A stretch of 64,000 nucleotides of DNA from Sphaerotilus sulfidivorans (GTDB lineage Bacteria; Pseudomonadota; Gammaproteobacteria; Burkholderiales; Burkholderiaceae_C), in the NCBI RefSeq assembly GCF_013426975.1, contig NZ_JACCPY010000025.1, positions 1 through 64,000 on the forward strand, read 5' to 3'. Position numbers and translations under genes: made by a program. The number at the start of each line of letters is the position of its first letter. Position 1 is the stretch's first letter. Below, one piece after another: positions 9,655 through 17,111 of this stretch. Below the pieces are notes generated by a model. The model had not been told where the DNA came from. It saw only the letters and a list, made by a program, of their open reading frames with translations, and did not search any database.

Positions 9655-9949
9655 GAACCGGATCCGCGCTCGAGTAGACCAGGCGCGGATCCAGCGGCGA
9701 GCACGGGTCGGCCCGCAGCAGCCCCTGGCGGACCATCGCGGCCAGCGTGCGCCGGCGCAGGTGATCAGGCTCGCGCTGCAGCAGCTGCGCCAGCACCTGC
9801 AGGCCGAGCGAGCGCCCGCTGCACAGCCTCAGGATGGTGTCGCGCAGCAGCGCGGCCTCGACCCGCGGCCGCACTGCCACCGGAGCGGCCAGAGCCATCA
9901 GCTCGGCACGCGCCGGATCCTGCAGGGCATCCAGCGCCAGGATCGGCAC
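9644..9949 (-). pseudogene. Remnant: winged-helix C-terminus of a RecG/AlbA-like ATP-binding protein
   Basis: About 100 residues resembling the C-terminal winged helix of AlbA/RecG-like putative DNA-binding regulators (LRDTILRLCSGRSLGLQVLAQLL followed by REPDHLRRRTLAAMVRQGLL). Such proteins are normally several hundred residues with an AlbA-type and an ATPase-like domain upstream; neither is present. A short related-looking stretch (ALQTELEAIAARSLAQVVPIEP) lies further upstream in a different frame near 10000-10060, which suggests a frameshifted, truncated 3' fragment. The GTG start is only the first possible codon of the open frame. It overlaps the end of the receptor pseudogene by 11 bases. 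The family assignment is by eye and uncertain. Confidence 0.45.
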
Positions 9950-10430
9950 GGGCGGCCCGAGGAGCGCAGGCTCGGTCTGCGGCGGGGCTCGATCGGCACG
10001 ACTTGCGCCAGCGACCGCGCCGCGATGGCCTCCAGCTCGGTCTGGAGCGCCCGGGCCTGGACGCTGGTGGTCACCGAACCGGCCCTCGCCGAGTCACTGT
10101 TGTGCTTCCTGCCCCCGTCAGGCCTTGACTGCGGCTGGCCAAGCTGCGGCGCCAGTCGCACCGACCGGCGCCGCAGCAGCCCAGGCCGCGTGGGTCCAGA
10201 GCGAGCGGGGGCCACCCTGGCAGCGCATCGCGCTGCTGGCCCGACAGCATGGCGCGCTGCTGATCATCAACCTGGCTGGAGCTTCGCCGGCGACGGCGCC
10301 TCCATCGTCGAGAAGACGATGACCTCGCTGGGCGAGCAGCTCGAGGCCGGCAGCCGCTGGCAGGGCAACCCGGCGCAGGCGACCGGCGGGGCCTGCTGAA
10401 CGGCCGGCATGGCGGCCGGGCCGGATGCGC
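9950..10430. other. Stretch without a confident gene
   Basis: About 480 bases between the winged-helix remnant and the esterase gene. Several frames are open on both strands but none has a start, ribosome site and family match. Two plus-strand pieces look protein-like and are out of frame with each other: WQRIALLARQHGALLIINL (around 10215-10270) and FAGDGASIVEKTMTSLGEQL (around 10285-10345), ending at a stop at 10399. This may be a decayed gene; I cannot name it. Confidence 0.4.
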
Positions 10431-11306
10431 TCAGGGCGCCGCCGGCACGCTCAGGCCGAACAGCTCCGCCATCGCCACCCGGTACTGCGCCAGGCCGATG
10501 GCATTGGTGTTGTGGTGGGTGCCACCCTCGACCAGCTCGAAGCGCTTGGGGCCGCGCGCAGCCTCGAACAGGCGCCGGCCCAGCTCGGGCCGGATGGTGC
10601 GGTCTTCGCTGCCATGCACCACCAGCAGCGGCGAGCCGATCTGCGCGACCCGCTCGACCGAGGCGAAACGCTGGGTGATCAGCGGCTCCAGCGGCAGCCA
10701 GCCCCAGCGGTAGGAGGCGACCACCTCCGGAATCGAGGTGAAGGTGCCCTCCACCAGCGTGCCGGCCTCGTCCGCCACCCGGGTGGCCAGATCGATCGCA
10801 ATCGCCCCGCCCAGCGAGTGCCCGAAGATGTAGCGCGGCCGCCCGGGATGCTCGCGGGCCAGCCAGTCCCAGGCCGCCCAGGCGTCCTCCAGGGCCAGGG
10901 TCTCCGAAGGCAGCTCATCGCTGCTGCGGCCAAAGCCCCGGTAGTCGATCGCCAGCACCGAGAAGCCGAGCTGCCGCAGCCGCTGCGCCCGCGCCGCCGA
11001 GCCCACCACATTGAAGCGCGCCCCGTGCAGATAGAGCAGCACCGGCGCCTGCGGATCACTGGCGAAGCGCTCGTGCGCGCTCCACAGGCCATGCAGCCGC
11101 ACCGGCCGATCCGTCTCGGCAGAGCGGAAATCGATCCAGACCTCGTCCATGCCTCGCGCGATCTCCTCGGCTCGCCCCCAGCTGCGATCCGAGGGCTGGA
11201 AGATCCAGGCCCGCTGACGCTCGTCCAGAGAACTGCAGCCCGCCGACAGCAGCGCCAGCGTGGAAGACAGGATCAGCAGGAAACTCAGCGCGGACAGGCG
11301 TTTCAT
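10431..11306 (-). CDS. Alpha/beta hydrolase lipoprotein (esterase-like)
   Basis: Serine hydrolase anchored in the envelope as a lipoprotein. The 291-residue product has a signal peptide with lipobox LSAGC (Cys24), an oxyanion-type HGARFN segment, the nucleophile elbow GHSLGG (~155-160), an acid in HGSEDRTI and the catalytic His in GGTHHN. The fold and motifs fit BEM46/YsgA-type alpha/beta hydrolases of unknown substrate. It stands alone: the next gene on the same strand is the tRNA cluster, which has its own terminator about 80 bases upstream of this start, so the gene needs its own promoter in 11307-11382. Confidence 0.85.
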   Translation of the reverse strand: MKRLSALSFLLILSSTLALLSAGCSSLDERQRAWIFQPSDRSWGRAEEIARGMDEVWIDFRSAETDRPVRLHGLWSAHERFASDPQAPVLLYLHGARFNVVGSAARAQRLRQLGFSVLAIDYRGFGRSSDELPSETLALEDAWAAWDWLAREHPGRPRYIFGHSLGGAIAIDLATRVADEAGTLVEGTFTSIPEVVASYRWGWLPLEPLITQRFASVERVAQIGSPLLVVHGSEDRTIRPELGRRLFEAARGPKRFELVEGGTHHNTNAIGLAQYRVAMAELFGLSVPAAP

Positions 11307-11382
11307 GGCCGACGCATGGTCGCAGAAACGGGAAAGGGGAATGCGGCATGGGGCTTACCGGCAGCAAACCCGACGCCAAAAC

Positions 11383-11414
11383 AAAAAAGGACTTGGCACT
11401 GCTGCCAAGTCCTT
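11383..11414 (-). terminator. Intrinsic terminator of the tRNA-Lys operon
   Basis: A perfect 12-bp stem (AAGGACTTGGCA with its complement, loop of four) is followed on the minus strand by six T residues (the A run at 11383-11388). It lies 31 bases past the last tRNA-Lys gene and is oriented to end the tRNA transcript. Confidence 0.93.
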
Positions 11415-11444
11415 GTCGCTGAACGCTTGTTGCGTCTTCTGTTC

Positions 11445-11520
11445 TGGTGGGCCCTGAGTGACTCGAACACTCGACCTACGGATTAAGAGTCCGCTGCTCT
11501 ACCAACTGAGCTAAGAGCCC
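11445..11520 (-). tRNA. tRNA-Lys (anticodon CTT), copy 3 in transcription order
   Basis: A 76-base cloverleaf on the minus strand with 5' GGGCTCTTAGCTC, anticodon loop CTCTTAA (anticodon CTT, A37), T-arm GTTCGAGTC and an encoded CCA end. It is the last gene of the four-tRNA array, and its sequence is identical to the two other CTT copies as far as I can compare by eye. Confidence 0.97.
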
Positions 11521-11525
11521 GTCAC

Positions 11526-11541
11526 CACCGCGTGTGCGGTG
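11526..11541. other. Short hairpin in tRNA spacer
   Basis: An inverted repeat CACCGC-GTGT-GCGGTG lies in the 41-base spacer between two tRNA-Lys copies. It could be a processing signal; this is inference from position only. Confidence 0.4.
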
Positions 11542-11561
11542 AACGGTGAAACACTGAATTC

Positions 11562-11637
11562 TGGTGGGCCCTGAGTGACTCGAACACTCGACCTACGGAT
11601 TAAGAGTCCGCTGCTCTACCAACTGAGCTAAGAGCCC
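11562..11637 (-). tRNA. tRNA-Lys (anticodon CTT), copy 2
   Basis: Second 76-base tRNA-Lys(CTT) with encoded CCA, the same sequence as its neighbours. The spacers on either side (41 and 57 bases) differ in sequence, so the duplication is confined to the tRNA itself. Confidence 0.97.
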
Positions 11638-11640
11638 GCA

Positions 11641-11662
11641 TTCACTGCCCATGGGCAGTGAA
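11641..11662. repeat. Perfect 22-bp palindrome in tRNA spacer
   Basis: TTCACTGCCC-ATGGGCAGTGAA reads the same on both strands over 22 bases (arms TTCACTGCCCA/TGGGCAGTGAA). It lies between tRNA-Lys copies 1 and 2. In RNA it would form a hairpin, plausibly an RNase processing site of the polycistronic tRNA precursor. Confidence 0.6.
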
Positions 11663-11694
11663 GACGAATGAAACACACGACAGCTAGGCAAGTC

Positions 11695-11770
11695 TGGTGG
11701 GCCCTGAGTGACTCGAACACTCGACCTACGGATTAAGAGTCCGCTGCTCTACCAACTGAGCTAAGAGCCC
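11695..11770 (-). tRNA. tRNA-Lys (anticodon CTT), copy 1
   Basis: First of three tRNA-Lys(CTT) genes in the direction of transcription; 76 bases with encoded CCA and the same anticodon loop CTCTTAA. Confidence 0.97.
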
Positions 11771-11819
11771 TTGCCTGCTGGCCCTGATTTTCATCAAGAC
11801 CGTGACTATATCATGTTTT

Positions 11820-11895
11820 TGGTGGGTCGTGCGGGACTCGAACCTGCGACCTACGGATTAAAAGTCCGCTGCTCTACCAACTGAGCTAACGACCC
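11820..11895 (-). tRNA. tRNA-Lys (anticodon TTT)
   Basis: A 76-base tRNA on the minus strand with 5' GGGTCGTTAGCTC, anticodon loop CTTTTAA (anticodon TTT, A37), T-arm GTTCGAGTC and encoded CCA. It is the promoter-proximal gene of the array and reads both AAA and AAG codons. Confidence 0.97.
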
Positions 11896-11937
11896 CCACC
11901 GGCCCGGCCAATCAGTCACTGATCAGCCGAGCCCTAG

Positions 11938-11968
11938 ATTCTAATACACCTCACCTTGGTGCCGTCAA
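11938..11968 (-). promoter_or_regulatory. Candidate sigma-70 promoter of the tRNA-Lys operon
   Basis: On the minus strand TTGACG (complement of 11963-11968) is followed 16 bases later by TATTAG, or 19 bases later by TAGAAT (complement of 11938-11943). The -35 element overlaps the tcdA stop codon (11965-11967), so tRNA transcription would begin right at the end of tcdA. Read-through from the cpoB/tcdA operon is also possible because no terminator is visible between them. Confidence 0.6.
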
Positions 11969-12774
11969 GCACCTCGTACGTCTGCGCGCACGCCTTCGAG
12001 AATCTGCGCCGCGGCAGCCAGACCGAAGCTGGCGGTGACCATCACGCTGGAGCCGTAGCCGTGGCAGTTCAGGCTGCCGTCGACGGCGCAGGCGCCGTCC
12101 GTCTGCGGGCGCTGCACCGTCTCGCGCGAGAAGATGCAGCGCACGCCGATGCGCCCCTGGCGCGGCGCGCCCTCGCGGCGCAGCTGCTGGCGCAGCCGGG
12201 CCAGCAGCGGGTCGTGCGTGACCTCGGCCAGATCGGCCGCCTCCACCCGCTCGGGGTGCGACTTGCCGCCTGCCGCGCCAGCCATCACCAGCCGGTGCCC
12301 GCCGGCCAGCGCCCAGCGCGCCATCGCCAGCTTGGCGGCATTGCGGTCGCAGGCGTCGATGACCCCGTCGACCTCGATCGGCAGCAGGGCCGGCCAGTTC
12401 TCCGGCTCGACGAAATCCTCGACCGCATGCACCCGGCAGCCCGGATGGATGTCGGCGATGCGCTCGCGCAGCGCCTGCACCTTGGCCGCGCCGACGGTCG
12501 CGCCCAGCGCCTGGATCTGGCGGTTGATGTTGGATTCGGCGACATGATCCAGATCGATCAGCACCAGCTCGGCCACGCCGCTGCGCGCCAGCGCCTCGAC
12601 CGCCCACGAACCGACGCCGCCGACGCCCACCACCGCCACCCGGGCCGCACGCACCCGCGCATAGGCCGCGTCGCCCCAGAGCCGGCGCAGGCCGCCGAAG
12701 CGGCGCTCGAGATCGGCATCACCCTCTTGTGCGGCGAGCGTCGACATCACGGGAAGCACAGAAGCCACGCTCAC
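11965..12774 (-). CDS. tcdA: tRNA threonylcarbamoyladenosine dehydratase TcdA (CsdL)
   Basis: E1-like enzyme that uses ATP to cyclise t6A37 into ct6A37 in tRNAs reading ANN codons, including tRNA-Lys. The 269-residue protein has the Rossmann ATP site GVGGVGSW (~50-57), the DxxxxNxNRQ stretch (DHVAESNINRQ), DACDRNAAK and the later GVRCIFSRE motif. The open frame begins with a GTG that overlaps the cpoB stop (GTGA); an internal ATG at 12747 (MSTLAAQEGDADLERRFGG) is the more usual family start. It ends immediately before four tRNA-Lys genes on the same strand, which are predicted substrates. Confidence 0.93.
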   Translation of the reverse strand: MSVASVLPVMSTLAAQEGDADLERRFGGLRRLWGDAAYARVRAARVAVVGVGGVGSWAVEALARSGVAELVLIDLDHVAESNINRQIQALGATVGAAKVQALRERIADIHPGCRVHAVEDFVEPENWPALLPIEVDGVIDACDRNAAKLAMARWALAGGHRLVMAGAAGGKSHPERVEAADLAEVTHDPLLARLRQQLRREGAPRQGRIGVRCIFSRETVQRPQTDGACAVDGSLNCHGYGSSVMVTASFGLAAAAQILEGVRADVRGA

Positions 12775-13592
12775 TTCAGCTGCCTGATGCGCTCGGCGGC
12801 GGCCTGCGCGGCCTCGGACTGCGGATAGTTGCGCACCAGCTCCTCGAGGGTGCGGCGGGCGCTCTTCGGATCCTTCAGCTCGATCTGGCAGTTGGCCAGC
12901 GCCAGCAGCGCCTCGGAGGCGCGCGGATGGTCCGGCGTCGAGCTGACCAGCGTGCGGAAGATGGTCATCGCCTCCTTGACCTCGCCCTTGCCGTAGAGGG
13001 CGTTGCCGAGCCAGTACTGCACATGGCCCTGGTAGGGGCTGGAGGGAAAGCGCTTCTGGAAGCTGGTCAGCGCGGCGGCAGCATTGGCGAACTCGCCCTT
13101 GCGCAGGATGCCGATCGCCTCGTCGTAGGCCTTCTTCTCGGGCGCCTCGACCACCGCGTCGCGGCCGTCGAGCGAGACGCGCTGCGGCTCGAGCCGGCGC
13201 ATGCGCTCGTCGATCGCGGCGAACTGGTCCTTGAGCTTGCGCTGCAGCTCGGCGATCTCGCGGGCCAGGTCCTTGCCGGACTGCACCTGCTGCTCGTCCT
13301 GGCCACGCAGCTTCGCCAGGTCGGCGCGCAGCGATTCGATCTGGGCATTGAGGTCCAGCAGGCTGCGCTTGAGCGTCTCGACCTGCTCGGCCAGCTCGCG
13401 CTGGCGCGCATCGCGCTCGCTGCTCTCCTGCTGGGCGCGCTCGAAGCGGCCGCGCAGCTCGACGATGGCCTTGCGGGCCTCCTCGTCATCGAACAGCCCG
13501 GCCTGGGCGCCGACGGGCCAGGCCGCGGTCAGCGCCAGCAGCAGCGCCGCCGGAGCCCGTGCAGCGCGGATCGACAGGGGGCGGCGCGTCAT
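12771..13592 (-). CDS. cpoB: Cell division coordinator CpoB (YbgF), Tol-Pal system
   Basis: Periplasmic protein that in Escherichia coli couples Tol-Pal outer-membrane constriction to septal peptidoglycan synthesis. The 273-residue product has a signal peptide (to about AQA-31), an N-terminal coiled coil (~35-125, rich in Gln, Glu and Arg, typical trimerisation region) and C-terminal TPR repeats (~150-270; KKAYDEAIGILRKGEFANAA and YWLGNALYGKGEVKEA). Its ATG follows the pal stop by one base and its stop overlaps the tcdA frame, so pal-cpoB-tcdA are translationally coupled. Confidence 0.95.
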   Translation of the reverse strand: MTRRPLSIRAARAPAALLLALTAAWPVGAQAGLFDDEEARKAIVELRGRFERAQQESSERDARQRELAEQVETLKRSLLDLNAQIESLRADLAKLRGQDEQQVQSGKDLAREIAELQRKLKDQFAAIDERMRRLEPQRVSLDGRDAVVEAPEKKAYDEAIGILRKGEFANAAAALTSFQKRFPSSPYQGHVQYWLGNALYGKGEVKEAMTIFRTLVSSTPDHPRASEALLALANCQIELKDPKSARRTLEELVRNYPQSEAAQAAAERIRQLK

Positions 13593-13593
13593 C

Positions 13594-14157
13594 TCAGCGG
13601 TCCTTCAGCTCGGCGCGGCGGTTCTTGGCCCAGGCGGCCTCGTCGCTGCCCTGGGCGGCCGGGCGCTCCTTGCCGAAGCTGACCGCCTCGAGCTGGCCGT
13701 CCTGCGCGCCCAGCAGCACCATCGAGCGCACCACCGCATCGGCGCGCTTCTGGCCCAGCGCCAGGTTGTACTCGCGGCCGCCGCGCTCGTCGGTGTGGCC
13801 CTCGACGATCATGCGGCGCTTGCGGTCGGCGCTCATGCGGCGGGCATGGGCCTCGACGACGCTGCGGTACTCGTCCTTGACGACGAAGCTGTCGAAGTCG
13901 AAGTAGACGACACGGCCGGCGCCCGCTGCCGCATCGGCATTGCGGCCGGTGTCGACCGGGGTGACGGCGGAGCTGCCGACGCCGCCGGTGCCGGCCCCCT
14001 GGGCCGCGCCGGTGCCGGCGCCGGAAATCGTGCCGGTGCCGCGGCTCTCGACCGGCGCGGGCGGCTCGACGCGGGTGTTCGAGGCGCAGCCCGCCAGGAA
14101 GGCGGCGCTCAGGCCCAGGGACAGGAAGGCGGCGCGGGAGCGAAGGATCTTGGACAT
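13594..14157 (-). CDS. pal: Peptidoglycan-associated lipoprotein Pal
   Basis: Outer membrane lipoprotein that binds peptidoglycan and TolB. From the ATG at 14157 it is 187 residues: signal with lipobox FLAGC, a low-complexity Gly/Thr/Ala linker (~25-75, GAGTGAAQGAGTGG), then the OmpA-like domain with VYFDFDSFVV, the peptidoglycan-binding GHTDERG motif and AVSFGKERP. The linker is unusually glycine-rich. Starts further upstream in the open frame lack a signal peptide and overlap the tolB end, so I reject them. It lies 28 bases after tolB. Confidence 0.96.
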   Translation of the reverse strand: MSKILRSRAAFLSLGLSAAFLAGCASNTRVEPPAPVESRGTGTISGAGTGAAQGAGTGGVGSSAVTPVDTGRNADAAAGAGRVVYFDFDSFVVKDEYRSVVEAHARRMSADRKRRMIVEGHTDERGGREYNLALGQKRADAVVRSMVLLGAQDGQLEAVSFGKERPAAQGSDEAAWAKNRRAELKDR

Positions 14158-14185
14158 TGCATGTTCTCCGTGAAAGCGGCCAGGT

Positions 14186-15490
14186 TCAGCGGCCGAAAGG
14201 ACCCCAGACCGGCTCGCGCACATCGACCATCGGCGGGCTCAGGCGGGCCTTGATGGACCCGTCGAGCGTGGTGGTCATCAGCACATCGCGCCCGCCGGAG
14301 CGGCTGGCGTAGATGATGAGCCGACTGTTGGGCGCGAAGCTCGGGCTTTCGTCGTCGTTGGTGTCGGTGAGTGCGGTCACGGTTCCCGAGGACAGGTCCA
14401 TCAGCTGCAGGCGGAAGGATCCGCCGCCGTTGCGGGTGATGTAGGCCATCCAGCGGCCGTCGGGGCTCAGTGCGGGACTGATGTTGTAGCTGCCGGAAAA
14501 GGTCACCCGCTCGGCGTTGCCGCCGGCCGCGCTCATGCGGTAGATCTGCGGGCCGCCGCCGCGGTCGCTGACGAAGTAGATCGAGCGGCCGTCGGACGAC
14601 CAAGCCGCCTCGGTCTCGATGCTCGAGGCCTGGGTGAGCCGGCGCGGCTCGCCGCCACCGCCGCGCCCCACCAGATAGATCTCGGAGTTGCCGTCGCGCG
14701 TGAGCGTCACCGCCAGCTGGCTGCCGTCGGGCGACCAGGCCGGCGCGCTGTTGGAGCCCTTGAAGCTGGCCACCACCCGGCGCTGGCCGGAGGAGACGTC
14801 CTGCACATAGACCACCGGCTTGCCGCTCTCGAAGGAGACATAGGCCAGGTTGCCACCGTCGGGCGACCAGGCCGGCGAGATGATGGGCTGCGCGCCGCCG
14901 ACCGCCACCTTCGCGCCCTCGCCGTCGGCATCGGCGACGAAGAGCGTGTAGCGGCCGGCGCTCTTGGAGACATAGGCGATGCGGGTCGAGAAGATGCCGC
15001 GCTCGCCGGTGAGCTTCTGGTAGATCTCGTCGGCGATGCGGTGCGCGGCGCGGCGCAGGTCCTCGCGCGGCACCGCCAGCGACTGGCCGAGCAGGTCGGC
15101 GCCCTTCACCACATCCCAGAGCCGGTAGCGCAGGTCATGGCGGCCGTCGGCCAGGCGGGTGGCCGAGCCGCCGGCCAGCGCGTCGGCGCCCCGGTTGCGC
15201 CAGCCGGGAAAGTCGGGGCGAGAGAGCTCGTCGATCGCCTCGCCGGCGGCCGGCACGATGCGGAACAGCCCGCTGCGCTCCAGGTCGGCGCGAATCACCT
15301 GCGAGATCGGCACCGCGGCACGGTCCTCGTCGCGGAAGGGCGCGATCGCGACCGGGATCTGCGAGGCGCCGATGCCGGAGATCTCGACGCGGAACTGGGC
15401 CTGCGCGGCCGGCACGGCTGCCAGGCCACCCAGCACGGCGCAGCCGGCCGCGGCCTGATGCAGGAAATGACGACGATCGTTGAATCTCAT
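14186..15490 (-). CDS. tolB: Tol-Pal system protein TolB
   Basis: Periplasmic beta-propeller protein that links Pal to the TolA energy-coupling complex. From ATG 15490 it has 434 residues: signal peptide, an N-terminal TolB domain (~30-150; VEISGIGASQIPVAIAPF) and a six-bladed WD40-like propeller with repeated SPAWSPDG, SAPAWSPDGSQLA and ISPALSPDGRWMA blades. The signal contains DRRHFL before a hydrophobic run ending AAQAQ, which looks like a twin-arginine (Tat) signal and not a plain Sec signal. The 5' end carries ATGAACCCACCG twice in tandem, giving alternative in-frame starts MNPPMNPP. tolQ, tolR and tolA are not upstream; a glycosyltransferase is, 20 bases away. Confidence 0.95.
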   Translation of the reverse strand: MRFNDRRHFLHQAAAGCAVLGGLAAVPAAQAQFRVEISGIGASQIPVAIAPFRDEDRAAVPISQVIRADLERSGLFRIVPAAGEAIDELSRPDFPGWRNRGADALAGGSATRLADGRHDLRYRLWDVVKGADLLGQSLAVPREDLRRAAHRIADEIYQKLTGERGIFSTRIAYVSKSAGRYTLFVADADGEGAKVAVGGAQPIISPAWSPDGGNLAYVSFESGKPVVYVQDVSSGQRRVVASFKGSNSAPAWSPDGSQLAVTLTRDGNSEIYLVGRGGGGEPRRLTQASSIETEAAWSSDGRSIYFVSDRGGGPQIYRMSAAGGNAERVTFSGSYNISPALSPDGRWMAYITRNGGGSFRLQLMDLSSGTVTALTDTNDDESPSFAPNSRLIIYASRSGGRDVLMTTTLDGSIKARLSPPMVDVREPVWGPFGR

Positions 15491-15510
15491 CGGTGGGTTC
15501 ATCGGTGGGT

Positions 15511-16371
15511 TCATCGGGCCGGAGGTCGTGGAGAGCCCGGCGGCCGAGGCGCGTCGCCGCACTCCAGCCAGATCTTCAGGTAGCGGTAGTAGGACGCCTC
15601 GGCATTGTGGACGGCCAGCACGAAACCGAGACGACCGTCGAGAAAGCCCCGGCGCAGGATCCAGGTGCGCACGAAGGCCCACAGGCCATGGCCGATCGCG
15701 CGGCCCAGGCCGCCGCGACGCCCGCGCGCGGCCAGGTCGGCGGCGCGTCCGCTCGAATAGCGGTTCATCTTGTCGTTGGCCACCGTCAGCGTGACCATGC
15801 TCTCGTGCAGCAGATGGCCGTGGCCGTCGAGGTCGGCGCTGCGCCCGGACCAGAGCAGGCGCTCGTGCACGCGGTCATCGCTGAAGCGCGCGCCCTCTCG
15901 CGGGAAGAGCCGCAGCACCCGGTCGGGATACCAGCCGCCGTGGCGCATCCACTGGCCGCAGAAGGACGACAGCCGCGGCAGCCGCCACGCCAGGTCCGCC
16001 GGCGGCGCGGCGACGAGGCGCGCGACCTCGGCCGCCAGCGCCTCGTCGAGCCATTCGTCGGCGTCCAGGCTCAGCACCCAGCGCCCGCGCGCCAGCGCCA
16101 GCGCCCGGTTCTTCTGCGCGCCGAAGCCGGGCCAGTCCGGGGTGATCTCGACCCGCGCGCCCAGCCGGCGCGCGATCGCCACCGTGTCGTCGGTGCTGCC
16201 GCTGTCGACGACGACAATCTCGCCGGCGAAGGCCACCGAGCGCAGGCAGCGTTCCAGCCGCGCGGCCTCGTCGCGGGTGATGACAACGACGGACAGCTCA
16301 GGCACGGGCATGGCGCTGCCGGAGCGGGCCGCGCTGGATTCGCGGGAATCGGAAGGATCGGTCATGGGCAT
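15511..16371 (-). CDS. Family 2 glycosyltransferase, WaaE/KdtX-like (LPS core)
   Basis: GT-A glycosyltransferase of the type that adds heptose or glucose to the inner lipopolysaccharide core. Motifs: LSVVVITRDEAARLERCL, VVVDSGSTDDT, DWPGFGAQKNRAL, LSLDADEWL (metal-binding DxD) and the WaaE-type region around RLPRLSSFCGQWMRHGGWYP and DDRVHERL. The product is about 286 residues from 16371; an ATG two codons later (16365) is equally possible. It ends 20 bases before tolB and shares an approximately 110-base divergent region with the AhpD-like gene. Confidence 0.88.
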   Translation of the reverse strand: MPMTDPSDSRESSAARSGSAMPVPELSVVVITRDEAARLERCLRSVAFAGEIVVVDSGSTDDTVAIARRLGARVEITPDWPGFGAQKNRALALARGRWVLSLDADEWLDEALAAEVARLVAAPPADLAWRLPRLSSFCGQWMRHGGWYPDRVLRLFPREGARFSDDRVHERLLWSGRSADLDGHGHLLHESMVTLTVANDKMNRYSSGRAADLAARGRRGGLGRAIGHGLWAFVRTWILRRGFLDGRLGFVLAVHNAEASYYRYLKIWLECGDAPRPPGSPRPPAR

Positions 16372-16480
16372 GCAAGGCGCCGATTGTAGGCATCTGCCGG
16401 AACCGGCAGGCCAGCCGCGGTCTGAAGGACAGGTGCGGCGCAGCGTCGATAATCGGCCCCGACACTTCGAGGAGACGCCG

Positions 16481-17068
16481 ATGACCCCGCCGATCAGCCG
16501 CTTTCCCGTGCCCGACCTGGCCGACCTGCCCGAGGACCTGCGCACGCGCATCCTGGCGGTGCAGGAGAAGGCCGGCTTCGTGCCGAATGTCTTCCTGGCG
16601 CTGGCGCACCGCCCGGACGAATGCCGCGCCTTCTTCGACTACCACGACGCGCTGATGCTGCGCCCCTCCGGCCTGAGCAAGGGCGAGAAGGAAATGATCG
16701 TCGTGGCGACCTCGGGCGCGAACCGCTGCCTGTACTGCGTCGTCGCGCACGGCGCGATCCTGCGCATCCTCGAGAAGAATCCGCTGATCGCCGACCAGAT
16801 CGCGGTCGACCACCGCAAGTCCGACGCCACGCCGCGCCAGAAGGCGATGCTCGACATGGCGCTCAGGCTCTGCCGCGAACCCGACGCGGTCGACGAGACC
16901 GACTTCGCCCGGCTGCACGAGCACGGCTTCTCCGACGAGGACATCTGGGACATCGGCGCGATCACCGCCTTCTTCGGCCTGTCCAACCGCATGGCCCACC
17001 TGCTGGCGATGCGGCCCAACGACGAGTTCTTCCTGATGGGACGGGTGCCGCGCGCGCCGCGCCCCTGA
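16481..17068 (+). CDS. AhpD/carboxymuconolactone decarboxylase family peroxidase-related protein
   Basis: Small redox protein of the alkylhydroperoxidase D-like group (uncharacterised peroxidase-related family). The 195-residue sequence holds the CxxC active site Cys83-Leu-Tyr-Cys86 followed by His90 (NRCLYCVVAHG), with the helical context EKEMIVVATSGAN and the C-terminal ITAFFGLSNRMAHLL. GGAG lies eight bases before the ATG. The physiological substrate is unknown; it sits at the head of a glycosyltransferase series on the plus strand but has no evident functional link to it. Confidence 0.88.
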   Translation: MTPPISRFPVPDLADLPEDLRTRILAVQEKAGFVPNVFLALAHRPDECRAFFDYHDALMLRPSGLSKGEKEMIVVATSGANRCLYCVVAHGAILRILEKNPLIADQIAVDHRKSDATPRQKAMLDMALRLCREPDAVDETDFARLHEHGFSDEDIWDIGAITAFFGLSNRMAHLLAMRPNDEFFLMGRVPRAPRP

Positions 17069-17111
17069 ACCCTGCGCCAGCCCTCCCCCTGCCCTTCAAG
17101 TCCTTTCCCGG

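Noticed and set aside
11445-11895. Attachment site or genomic island at the tRNA-Lys array
   Set aside because: tRNA genes are frequent integration sites, but no integrase gene and no partial tRNA copy at a distance is visible; the flanks are core genes.
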